Shown: in pieces, positions 1 to 7,196 of the stretch | How the letters are laid out: each line of letters starts with the position of its first letter | Numbering within the stretch: the first letter of the stretch is position 1 | Origin: Cryobacterium sp. N22 | GTDB taxonomy: Bacteria; Actinomycetota; Actinomycetes; Actinomycetales; Microbacteriaceae | Reading direction: 5' to 3' | Assembly (NCBI RefSeq): GCF_002929555.1 | Contig: NZ_PJJP01000037.1 | Coordinates: forward strand, 467 to 64,466 | Length of the DNA: 64,000 nt | Notes under the pieces: generated by a model | What the model saw: the letters and a program-made list of their open reading frames with translations, nothing else | Told to the model about the DNA's origin: nothing | Databases searched by the model: none | Made by a program: the position numbers and the translations under genes

Positions 1-3
1 CCA

Positions 4-316
4 GGTCTCGACAGGCTCGACCAGCGAGGCGGACGCGTCCCGGGACCGGGTCACCGGGCCTCGACACGCTCTCGACCAACGAGAGCGAGGGCGGGCGCGA
101 GCCGCAACGCATCCGCGAACCGTGAGAAAAGCACCAGGATGCGCGAGTTTTCGGGGCTTAACTCACAGGTCGCGGATATGGCGGGCCGCTCGGCGCCGCA
201 GGACGGCCCACGGAACGCGCCCATCCCGTCGGTCGAGCCTGCCGAGACCCCGCACGACGGCCTACCCACCGCGGGGCCGGGGAGCACCTCGCCGGGTCTC
301 GACACGCTCGACCAAC
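4..316. repeat. Four diverged copies of the GGTCTCGACAAGCTCGACC repeat family
   Basis: Degenerate copies lie at 4-25, 56-80 and 295-316 in one orientation and at 228-249 in the other. They match the better conserved copies at 12241-12519, 15769-15871 and 25832-25888. No gene lies in 1-423: this stretch holds only these repeats and two palindromes. The repeat is itself close to a palindrome (TCGA...TCGA), so each copy can form a short hairpin. Function is unknown. Confidence 0.8.
111..177. repeat. 67-bp imperfect palindrome, copy 1
   Basis: The left arm ATCCGCGAACCGTGAG (111-126) pairs with the right arm CTCACAGGTCGCGGAT (162-177) at 14 of 16 positions around a 35-base loop. A second element of the same length and arm sequence lies at 318-384, so this is a small repeat family rather than a chance hairpin. 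It carries no open reading frame of its own. It could be a REP- or MITE-like element. Confidence 0.75.
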
Positions 317-317
317 G

Positions 318-384
318 ATCCGCGAACTGTGAGCTGAGCACCTAAAAACCCACGGTTGTGAGGCTTTGCTCACAGTTCGCGGGG
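318..384. repeat. 67-bp palindrome, copy 2, downstream of the ATPase gene
   Basis: The arms CCGCGAACTGTGAGC (320-334) and GCTCACAGTTCGCGG (368-382) pair perfectly over 15 bp. The arms resemble those at 111-177 and the total length is the same. It lies just beyond the 3' end of the minus-strand ATPase gene (stop at 424), where it could also act as a transcription terminator, although no T-run follows the stem. Confidence 0.75.
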
Positions 385-423
385 GAGGGGGGGCAGCGCT
401 CGGGGAAGTCGTGGGGCGCGATT

Positions 424-1521
424 TCAGTCGGGGGTCTGCGCAGTGAGATAGCGGCGCAGCCCGGGAATGGCGAAGTCGACTTTGCCGTGGCCCACCGACT
501 CGATGAGTCCGGCGGCCATGAGCCGGGTGCGGTAGTTGGCGACAAGGTTTGACCTGGCACCCAGGCGGTGCCCGATGTCGCCGCTGGTCGACGGCCCGTC
601 ATCCTTGGCCATGGCGTTGAGGAAAGCCATGTCTTTGGCAGAGGCCGTCGAGAGGGCAGCCTCGATCACCGTGCGGGCGTTGCGGCGGTGGGCGCCTTCG
701 ATGGCCCGAGCGACCGACTCGGCGTCGAGCGTGCCCTCGTGGTTCTCGGCTTCCCGCCAGAGGAAGTAGCCGACAAGCTGGATGAGGAATGGGTATCCCC
801 CCGTCGCTTCGGATGCTTGCCGGATCAGGGCCGGTTCGATGTTGAATCCCGCCGCCGCGAACGTATCGGCGAATGACGCCTCGACGTCCCGGACCGTGGC
901 TGCATGCAGGTCGATCTTGTCGGCGCGGCGAAGGAAGGTGGCTACGCCTTCGTTGAGCAAGTCGGACACTGCGGCCGGCAGCCCGGCGAAGACAAGCCCG
1001 ATAGGAAGTCGGTCCTGAATCATGTGCTGCACGCTTGCGGCCAGCTGAGCCAGTTCAGTCCGGTCGGCGGCATGGATTTCGTCCACGGTGATGACCAGGC
1101 CGGTGCCGCGACTCTGGAGGAGCCGGAGGAGCACTTCGGCGAGGTTCCGCCACGCGACCTGGCGTTCCGGTGGGAGCGCTGTCGTGAGGCCGAAGCCGGC
1201 AGCGGTCACCGCGATGACCTTGCGCCCCTGCGGCCCCTCACCGAGCTCTTCGGAGAGCTGGCGCATGGATTCACCGATCCTGCCCATGAAGCCGCGGGTG
1301 GCCGTCTCGGAGACCACTGCCCAGCCGTGCTCCCTGGCCATGTCGTGGGCAGCACCCAGCATGACGGTCTTACCGATACCTCGAGCGCCGGTAAAGATGG
1401 TGAGCAGTCCAGGCGCTCCCGAACCGAGGCGCAAGCCGTAGGCGAACTCGTTCAGAAGGCCGGCCCGGCCAATGATGTCCGGCGGGGTCGCGCCGGCTGA
1501 GGGCCGGAAAGGGTTCTCCAT
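424..1521 (-). CDS. AAA/ORC-Cdc6-like P-loop ATPase with C-terminal winged-helix-like tail
   Basis: The 365-residue protein has a Walker A motif GARGIGKT at about residues 45-52 and a Walker B-like segment TVDEIHAA near residue 145. A lid-type helical region follows, and the C-terminal ~80 residues (SGDIGHRLGARSNLVANYRT) look like a winged-helix DNA-binding domain. This layout matches the AAA_16/ORC-like ATPases found singly in bacterial and archaeal chromosomes and in mobile elements. The substrate is unknown. The gene stands alone, facing left, between repeats/palindromes and an orphan 5S rRNA gene, which hints at an inserted gene. The ATG at 1521 has the purine stretch AGAGGAAT just upstream on the minus strand (1524-1531). 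A regulator or toxin/antitoxin role cannot be decided from sequence. Confidence 0.8.
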   Translation of the reverse strand: MENPFRPSAGATPPDIIGRAGLLNEFAYGLRLGSGAPGLLTIFTGARGIGKTVMLGAAHDMAREHGWAVVSETATRGFMGRIGESMRQLSEELGEGPQGRKVIAVTAAGFGLTTALPPERQVAWRNLAEVLLRLLQSRGTGLVITVDEIHAADRTELAQLAASVQHMIQDRLPIGLVFAGLPAAVSDLLNEGVATFLRRADKIDLHAATVRDVEASFADTFAAAGFNIEPALIRQASEATGGYPFLIQLVGYFLWREAENHEGTLDAESVARAIEGAHRRNARTVIEAALSTASAKDMAFLNAMAKDDGPSTSGDIGHRLGARSNLVANYRTRLMAAGLIESVGHGKVDFAIPGLRRYLTAQTPD

Positions 1522-1733
1522 GACGATTCCTCTTGTGAGCGACTGTGTATCTTGTGAGTTTGGGTGACTCTATGAGTCTTGTGTGTGTTGCGGCTTTTCA
1601 ACCGTATCCGTCCACACCTTCAGGTGCACGGAGGTCACGGCTCGCGGCGGTTGCCTGTAGACTAAAGCAATCGAAGCTTGATGGTTCGAAACGACTTGAT
1701 GGCCGGCACCTTGGTGGCGGCGCATCGCACACT

Positions 1734-1853
1734 GTTTCGGCGGCCATAGCAAGAGGGAAACGCCCGGTCACATTCCGAACCCGGAAGCTAAGACTCTTTG
1801 CGCCGATGGTACTGCAGGGGGGACCCTGTGGGAGAGTAGGACACCGCCGGACT
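1734..1853 (+). rRNA. rrf: 5S ribosomal RNA
   Basis: The sequence GGCGGCCATAGC at the 5' side, CCCGGTCACATTCCGAACCC in loop B/helix III, GCGCCGATGGTACTGCAGGG in the middle and GGGAGAGTAGG near the 3' end are the standard actinobacterial 5S signatures. The ends are set by pairing of the terminal stem (GTTTCGGCGG with CCGCCGGACTT), so they are approximate by a few bases. No 23S end is visible upstream: the nearest upstream gene is a protein-coding gene on the other strand ending its promoter region at about 1521. A strong terminator follows at 1864. Confidence 0.93.
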
Positions 1854-1863
1854 TAACTTAGTC

Positions 1864-1893
1864 AAAATGGCCACCCATTCGGGTGGCCATTTT
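1864..1893 (+). terminator. Rho-independent terminator after 5S rRNA
   Basis: AAAATGGCCACCC (1864-1876) and GGGTGGCCATTTT (1881-1893) form a perfect 13-bp stem with a 4-base loop ATTC. The A-run and T-run at the two ends make it a bidirectional terminator. Confidence 0.92.
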
Positions 1894-1955
1894 GCCGTTA
1901 ACGTACGCTGGAGAAGTAGTCCGGTACGTATAGCCACACCTACAGGAGATAAACA

Positions 1956-4022
1956 GTGACCCCCACGGAACGCAACGGGAACGACGCACGCGACAACGGG
2001 AGCGGCGATCGTCGCACCGGCGGCTACCAGGGTGGTCGCGGAGGGTCGGACCGACCCAGCCAGGACGGCGCTCGACCGCCGTACCGGGGCAACACCGGCG
2101 GCAACGACCGTCCGCAGCGCGACGGGGACCGTCCGCCGTACCGGGGCAACTCCGATCGCCCGCAGCGCGATGGTGAGCGTCCTCCCTACCGCGGTAACTC
2201 CGACCGTCCGCAGCGTGACGGCGATCGCCCGCCCTACCGTGGCAACTCCGACCGTCCGGCGTACCAGGGCAACTCCGACCGTCCCCAGCGTGATGGCGAT
2301 CGTCCTCCCTACCGGGGCAACTCTGACCGTCCGCAGGGCGGGGAGCGTGCACCGTACCGGGGCAACAGCGACCGTCCGGCCTACAAGGGCAACTCCGACC
2401 GTCCGCAGCGCGACGGCGACCGCCCTCCCTACCGTGGGAACAGCGACCGTCCCGCGTACCAGGGCAACTCCGATCGCCCGCAGCGTGATGGTGATCGTCC
2501 TCCTTACCGTGGCAACAGCGACCGTCCGGCCTACAAGGGCAACTCCGACCGTCCGCAGCGCGACGGCGACCGCCCTCCGTACCGTGGCAACAGCGACCGT
2601 CCGGCCTACAACTCTGACCGCCCCCAGCGTGACGGCGACCGCCCCGCATACAAGGGCAACAGCGATCGTCCGGCGTACAACTCGGACCGCCCGGCGTACA
2701 AGGGCAACTCCGATCGCCCCCAGCGTGACGGCGACCGTCCCGCGTACAAGGGCAACAGTGACCGCCCCGCGTACAAGGGCAACTCCGACCGTCCCCAGCG
2801 TGACGGTGACCGTCCGGCCTACAAGGGCAACAGCGACCGCCCCGCGTACAAGGGCAACTCCGACCGCCCGCAGCGCGACGGCGACCGTCCGGCCTACAAG
2901 GGCAACAGCGACCGCCCCGCGTACAAGGGCAACTCCGACCGTCCCCAGCGCGACACCGAGAACAAGCCGTGGCTGAAGGACAGCGCCCGCGGCGGCTCGC
3001 CGACCCGCGCTGGAGCTCCCCGCGACTCCGGCAAGAAGCTGTGGACCCGCGACGGTGCCCCCGCTCGCAATGACCGCGACGCCCGCGTCGTGGAAGAGGA
3101 GATGACCGAAGAGCAGCGCATGCAGCGCGAGCTGCGTTCGGTGCGCCCGCGTCACGACGACCCCGAGCTGCCCGACGACATCACGTCCGAGGACCTCGAC
3201 CGCATCGCCCGCAACGAGCTCAAGACCCTCACCAAGGACAACGCGGAAGCCGTGGGCCGTCACCTGGCCATGGCCGCCCGGGTCATCGAGGAAGACCCCG
3301 AGCTGGCTCACCGCCACGTGATGAGCGCCGCCCGTCGCGCCGGCCGCATCGCTGTGGTGCGCGAGAGCCTGGCCATCACGGCCTACGCCACGGGCGACTT
3401 CGCCCTGGCGCTGCGGGAACTGCGCACCTACCGCCGCATCTCGGGCTCCAACGCCCAGCTGCCGCTGATGGTGGACAGCGAACGCGGCGTGGGCCGCCCC
3501 GACCGCGCTCTCGAGCTCGGCCGTTCGGTGGACCGCTCCACCCTGCCCGCCGGCGTGCAGGTGGCCCTGGCCATCGCCATGTCCGGCGCCCGTCTTGACC
3601 TGGGGGAGACCGAGGCCGCGCTGAGCGAGCTCGAGATCGCCCAGCTCGACCCCAAGACCGCGTTCTCCTACAGCTCCGAGCTGTTCGCCGCCTACGCCGA
3701 GGTTCTCGAAGAACTCGGCCGCACCGACGAGGCTGACGTCTGGAACGAACGTGCTTCCCGTGCGGACGCCGCCCTGAACGGCGACGTCGACGAGACCATC
3801 GAGATCGTCGAACTCGACGAAGAAGAATTCGATGAAGACGAGGACGCCGATCAGGACGAGGACGAGTCCGATGAGGACAACGCCGACTCGCCCGACGAAC
3901 TCGAGACCGCCGACGCCACGATCACCATCACCGACACCGAGGACGCTGCTTCATCCGATGACGAATCACACGACGGCGCTGAGGGCGTGGACGAAGATCC
4001 TGAAACGACGCCCGTTGACTGA
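1956..4022 (+). CDS. Repetitive disordered (RGNSDRP) protein with helical-repeat domain and acidic tail
   Basis: The GTG start at 1956 follows the ribosome site AGGAG (1943-1947). The 688-residue product has three parts. Residues ~1-335 are built from repeats of the type RGNSDRPQRDGDRPPY and PAYKGNSDR, with almost no hydrophobic residues, so this part is disordered and basic/acidic mixed. Residues ~390-600 form a helical, TPR-like domain (alanine-rich pairs such as ALRELRTYRRISG and AALSELEIAQLDP). Residues ~600-688 are a very acidic tail (EEEFDEDEDADQDEDE). The helical domain is the conserved part seen next to the HAD phosphatase gene in related actinobacteria, as far as I recall; its function is not established. 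The Arg/Gly/Asn-rich repeats recall RNA-binding low-complexity regions, which is an inference. It overlaps the next gene by 8 bases. Confidence 0.85.
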   Translation: MTPTERNGNDARDNGSGDRRTGGYQGGRGGSDRPSQDGARPPYRGNTGGNDRPQRDGDRPPYRGNSDRPQRDGERPPYRGNSDRPQRDGDRPPYRGNSDRPAYQGNSDRPQRDGDRPPYRGNSDRPQGGERAPYRGNSDRPAYKGNSDRPQRDGDRPPYRGNSDRPAYQGNSDRPQRDGDRPPYRGNSDRPAYKGNSDRPQRDGDRPPYRGNSDRPAYNSDRPQRDGDRPAYKGNSDRPAYNSDRPAYKGNSDRPQRDGDRPAYKGNSDRPAYKGNSDRPQRDGDRPAYKGNSDRPAYKGNSDRPQRDGDRPAYKGNSDRPAYKGNSDRPQRDTENKPWLKDSARGGSPTRAGAPRDSGKKLWTRDGAPARNDRDARVVEEEMTEEQRMQRELRSVRPRHDDPELPDDITSEDLDRIARNELKTLTKDNAEAVGRHLAMAARVIEEDPELAHRHVMSAARRAGRIAVVRESLAITAYATGDFALALRELRTYRRISGSNAQLPLMVDSERGVGRPDRALELGRSVDRSTLPAGVQVALAIAMSGARLDLGETEAALSELEIAQLDPKTAFSYSSELFAAYAEVLEELGRTDEADVWNERASRADAALNGDVDETIEIVELDEEEFDEDEDADQDEDESDEDNADSPDELETADATITITDTEDAASSDDESHDGAEGVDEDPETTPVD
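2095..2955 (+). repeat. Coding minisatellite within the RGNSDRP gene
   Basis: Tandem, slightly varied units encode GNSDRP followed by QRDGDRP-PYR or AYK. Two unit types (longer PQRDGDRPPYRGNSDR and shorter PAYKGNSDR) alternate, and the 3' part (about 2640-2955) is the most homogeneous, which suggests recent expansion. All units keep the reading frame. Copy number is likely to vary between strains. Confidence 0.9.
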
Positions 4023-5040
4023 GCCGGCCACACCCCTGGCCGGTATCGACGTGGTCCTGGCCGACCTCGACGGCGTCGTCTACGCCGGACCGCACGCCAT
4101 CCCGTACGCGATCGACGGTCTCAACAAGGCAGCCGAGAGCATCCGGGTGGGCTACATCACCAACAACGCGTCACGCACGGATGCGTCCGTGGCCGGCCAC
4201 CTCACCGACCTCGGCCTCACCGTGGCGCCGTCCGACGTCGTCACCTCGCCGCAGGCCGCCATGCGGCTGCTCGTGGAGCAGGTACCGGCCGGATCCCTCA
4301 TCATGGTGGTGGGCGGCGACGGGCTCGTCGACGAACTGCAGAAGCACGGCTTCGGGGTGACCCGATCCGCTGAGGATTCCCCGGCCGCCGTGGTGCAGGG
4401 CTTCGCTCCCGACGTGGGCTGGACCCAGCTGGCCGAGGCCAGCTTCGCGTTGAACGCCGGCGTGACCCAGGACGGCGACTATCCCGGCATCCCGTGGATC
4501 GCGACGAACACCGACTGGACCATTCCGCAGGCCCGCGGCATCGCGCCGGGCAACGGCACCCTGGTGTCCGCGGTGCACACCGCGGTGGGTCGTCTGCCGC
4601 TGGTGGCCGGCAAGCCGGAGATCCCGATCTTCCTCGAAGCCATCAAGCGCTTCGATGCCACCGCACCGCTGTTCATCGGCGACCGGCTCGACACCGACAT
4701 CCTCGGCGCCAACCGCGCCGGGATGCCGTCGGTGCTCGTGCTGACCGGCATCGACAAGGCCAAGCAGGCCCTGGCCGCCGGCCCCGCGGAACGCCCGACG
4801 TTCATCCTCGAGGACCTGCGCCAGCTGCACGAGCCCTACCCGGTGACGGTCTTCTCCAAGGACAAGTCCCAGGCCACCGTCGAGGGCGCCAGCGTGCGCA
4901 TCCACGGTGCCGACGTGGAGATCATGGCCGTCGGCGACGACGGAATCAACCTGTTGCGGGCCGCCTGCGCCGTGATCTGGGCGTCCGGACGACCGATCTA
5001 CGGCCTCAACGTTCCGGAGAGTCTCTATCTCGGACGGTAG
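4015..5040 (+). CDS. HAD superfamily (NagD-like, subfamily IIA) phosphatase
   Basis: The TTG at 4015 overlaps the previous stop and gives a 341-residue protein starting LTEPATPLAGIDVVLADLDG. Motif I is DLDGVVYAG (nucleophile Asp near residue 15). Motif II is ITNNAS. The conserved lysine sits in AGKPEIPIF and motif IV is GDRLDTDILGA, which together define the NagD/PGP-like IIA HAD phosphatases with an inserted C2 cap. The substrate is probably a small phosphate ester (such as glycolate-2-phosphate, glycerol phosphate or UMP) but cannot be chosen from sequence. About 80 residues after the HAD core (from TVFSKDKSQATVEG) form an extra C-terminal segment. It heads a run of tightly packed genes leading to tlyA. 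Confidence 0.88.
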   Translation: MTEPATPLAGIDVVLADLDGVVYAGPHAIPYAIDGLNKAAESIRVGYITNNASRTDASVAGHLTDLGLTVAPSDVVTSPQAAMRLLVEQVPAGSLIMVVGGDGLVDELQKHGFGVTRSAEDSPAAVVQGFAPDVGWTQLAEASFALNAGVTQDGDYPGIPWIATNTDWTIPQARGIAPGNGTLVSAVHTAVGRLPLVAGKPEIPIFLEAIKRFDATAPLFIGDRLDTDILGANRAGMPSVLVLTGIDKAKQALAAGPAERPTFILEDLRQLHEPYPVTVFSKDKSQATVEGASVRIHGADVEIMAVGDDGINLLRAACAVIWASGRPIYGLNVPESLYLGR

Positions 5041-5050
5041 CCTAGGAAGC

Positions 5051-5317
5051 GTGAGTGCAGACGGAGTGGATGCGGCCGTGCCGCCCAGTGCGCCGACCCC
5101 GGGTCGCCCGGGGCCCCGGCCGACGCCGTCTGCACCAGCGCCCGCGCCTATCGGCGACGCACCAGCGCCGCCCGTGCTGGACGGCGAACTCGAGGCCCGC
5201 ATCACGGCCGCCGAGGCGCTGCCGCTCGAGGACCGGGCCGCGGCGTATCTCCAGCTGCACGACAGTCTGCGCGACCACCTCGAAGGTGGCGACGTGCCCC
5301 GATCGAAGGCCGAATGA
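5051..5317 (+). CDS. Small conserved-position hypothetical protein, Pro/Ala-rich
   Basis: The GTG at 5051 gives 88 residues. The first ~40 are Pro/Ala-rich and disordered; the last ~45 (LDGELEARITAAEALPLEDRAAAYLQLHDSLRDHLEGGD) predict as two amphipathic helices. The gene sits 10 bases after the HAD gene and its stop overlaps the tlyA start (ATGA). No function is recognised; the helical tail could be a protein-interaction hairpin. Confidence 0.72.
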   Translation: MSADGVDAAVPPSAPTPGRPGPRPTPSAPAPAPIGDAPAPPVLDGELEARITAAEALPLEDRAAAYLQLHDSLRDHLEGGDVPRSKAE

Positions 5318-6261
5318 CCACCTCCAGCACGCCAGAGCCCGACCCCGAGACGGGGACCACGCACGAGGACGCTCCGGCGCCGAGGCGGTCGGCGCCACAG
5401 CCCACCAGCGTGCCGATCACAACGCCGGCAGCCCCCGCCGCTGAACCCGCGGATCCGCCGACGGGGGAGCAGCGCCTGGATTCGGCGCTGTTCGAACGCG
5501 GCCTGGTGCGCTCGCGCACCGTCGCCGCCCGGCTCATCTCCGAGGGTCTGGTCACCGTGGACGGCAGCCCGGTCGTGAAGGCCTCAGCCAAGGTGCGCGA
5601 CGCCCAGGTCATCGCCGTGGCCCCCACCGACCACTACGTGAGCCGCGGAGCGCACAAGCTCGTCGCCGCGCTCGACGCGTTCGCCTTGCCGGTCACCGGT
5701 CGCACCGCGATGGATGCCGGCGCCTCCACCGGCGGCTTCAGCCAGGTGCTGCTCGAACGCGGCGTCGGCCGGGTCATCGCCGTCGACGTGGGCCACGGCC
5801 AGCTGTCGCCGACCATCAAGGCCGACCCGCGGGTGGTGCTCGTGGAGGGCTTCAACCTGCGCTACGCCACCGCGGAGTCCATCGCGGGCGCCTCCGGCAT
5901 TGCCGACCGCCCCGACCTCGTCGTTGGCGACCTCTCGTTCATCTCCCTCACCACGGTGCTGCCGGCTCTGGTCGCCACCGCGGCGAAGGGCGCCGACTTC
6001 GTGCTGCTGATCAAACCGCAATTCGAGGTCGGTCGCGGCGGCATCCGTGAGGGCGTCGTGCACAATGCCGGCCTCCGTGCCGACGCCGTGTCCGGTGTGC
6101 TCTGGGCCGCCTGGGATCTGGGGCTGGGCGTGAACGGCCTGATCGCGTCTCCGATCGCCGGAGCCGCGGGCAACCACGAATATCTCGTGTGGCTGAGACG
6201 TGGAACCGGCACAAATCCGACAGAATGGATCGATCGGATAACCATCCTGGTGGGAGCGTGA
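5314..6261 (+). CDS. tlyA: TlyA family 16S/23S rRNA (cytidine-2'-O)-methyltransferase
   Basis: The protein has 315 residues. A Pro/Ala-rich extension of ~50 residues precedes an S4 RNA-binding domain (RLDSALFERGLVRSRTVAARLI). A Rossmann FtsJ-type methyltransferase domain follows, with the SAM-binding loop AMDAGASTGGFSQVLLERG and the segment LVVGDLSFISL. In mycobacteria TlyA methylates C1409 of 16S and C1920 of 23S rRNA and thereby sets capreomycin sensitivity; that activity is inferred here from family. The start ATG overlaps the upstream stop. The following nadK and recN genes form the classic actinobacterial tlyA-nadK-recN operon. Confidence 0.95.
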   Translation: MTTSSTPEPDPETGTTHEDAPAPRRSAPQPTSVPITTPAAPAAEPADPPTGEQRLDSALFERGLVRSRTVAARLISEGLVTVDGSPVVKASAKVRDAQVIAVAPTDHYVSRGAHKLVAALDAFALPVTGRTAMDAGASTGGFSQVLLERGVGRVIAVDVGHGQLSPTIKADPRVVLVEGFNLRYATAESIAGASGIADRPDLVVGDLSFISLTTVLPALVATAAKGADFVLLIKPQFEVGRGGIREGVVHNAGLRADAVSGVLWAAWDLGLGVNGLIASPIAGAAGNHEYLVWLRRGTGTNPTEWIDRITILVGA

Positions 6262-6266
6262 CGCGC

Positions 6267-7187
6267 ATGACCGCAACGCCCAGGCACATCCTCGTCGTCG
6301 CCCACACCGGCCGGCAGGACTCCCTCGAAGCCGCGGCCACGGTGTGCGAACAGTTGATCGCCGCCGGCGCCGTGCCCGTGCTGGCCGCCGAGGAACGCGC
6401 CGACCTGCTGGCGTCCTGCCCGCAACTGAACGGCAGCACCGCCGTGCTCGGCGAGACCGTGCACGCCACCGACCTTGAACTCGTGATCGTGCTCGGCGGC
6501 GACGGCACCATCCTTCGCGCCGCCGAGATCGTGCGCGGCTGCTCCGCACCGCTGCTCGGCATCAACCTGGGCCACGTGGGGTTCCTGGCCGAAAGCGAAC
6601 GCGACGACCTCGGCGAGGCCGTGCGCCGCGCCCTGCTGCGCGACTACCTCGTGGAGGAGCGTATGACGCTCTCGGTGCGGGTGAAGGTAGACCACGAAGT
6701 CGTCTACGAAACCTGGGCGCTCAACGAGGCCACCGTCGAAAAGGCCAGCCGGCAGCGGATGATCGAGGTCATCATCGAGGTCGACGGCCGCCCGCTGTCC
6801 GCCTTCGGCTGCGACGGCGTGGTGCTGTCCACTCCCACCGGGTCCACCGCCTATTCGTTCTCCGCCGGCGGACCCATCGTCTGGCCGAGTCTGGACGCCC
6901 TGCTGCTCGTGCCGCTGAGCGCCCACGCCCTCTTCGCCCGCCCCCTCGTCGTCGGGCCGGACTCCTCCCTCGCCGTGGAGATCCTCGCCCGCGGCGACAG
7001 CACCGCGGTGCTCTGCGCCGACGGCCGCCGCGTGCACGACCTGCCGCCCGGCGCCCGCGTGGTCGTGCGACGCTCACCGGTTCCGGTGCGTCTCGCCCGG
7101 CTGCACAGCGGCCCGTTCACCGACCGGCTGGTGAACAAGTTCAACCTGCCCATCACGGGCTGGCGGGGCCCGGTCGGACGTGAGTGA
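6267..7187 (+). CDS. nadK: NAD kinase
   Basis: This enzyme phosphorylates NAD to NADP with ATP or polyphosphate. The signature LGGDGTILRAAE (GGDG motif) and the second motif STPTGSTAYSFSAGGP are both present. I prefer the ATG at 6267 because GGGAG at 6252-6256 lies 10 bases upstream; the GTG at 6258, which overlaps the tlyA stop, is the alternative. The product has 306 residues, normal for the family. It lies between tlyA and recN in a compact operon. Confidence 0.96.
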   Translation: MTATPRHILVVAHTGRQDSLEAAATVCEQLIAAGAVPVLAAEERADLLASCPQLNGSTAVLGETVHATDLELVIVLGGDGTILRAAEIVRGCSAPLLGINLGHVGFLAESERDDLGEAVRRALLRDYLVEERMTLSVRVKVDHEVVYETWALNEATVEKASRQRMIEVIIEVDGRPLSAFGCDGVVLSTPTGSTAYSFSAGGPIVWPSLDALLLVPLSAHALFARPLVVGPDSSLAVEILARGDSTAVLCADGRRVHDLPPGARVVVRRSPVPVRLARLHSGPFTDRLVNKFNLPITGWRGPVGRE

Positions 7188-7196
7188 GGTGACCGC

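Noticed and set aside
1788..3317. 509-residue minus-strand frame opposite the RGNSDRP gene
   Set aside because: It is a mirror of the coding minisatellite: its VAVALVGRT-type repeats follow from reading the same repeats backwards, and the plus-strand gene has a good ribosome site and conserved domain.
4171..5364. Long minus-strand frames opposite the HAD phosphatase and tlyA genes
   Set aside because: High-GC genes commonly leave open frames on the other strand; no motif or ribosome site was found and the plus-strand genes are certain.
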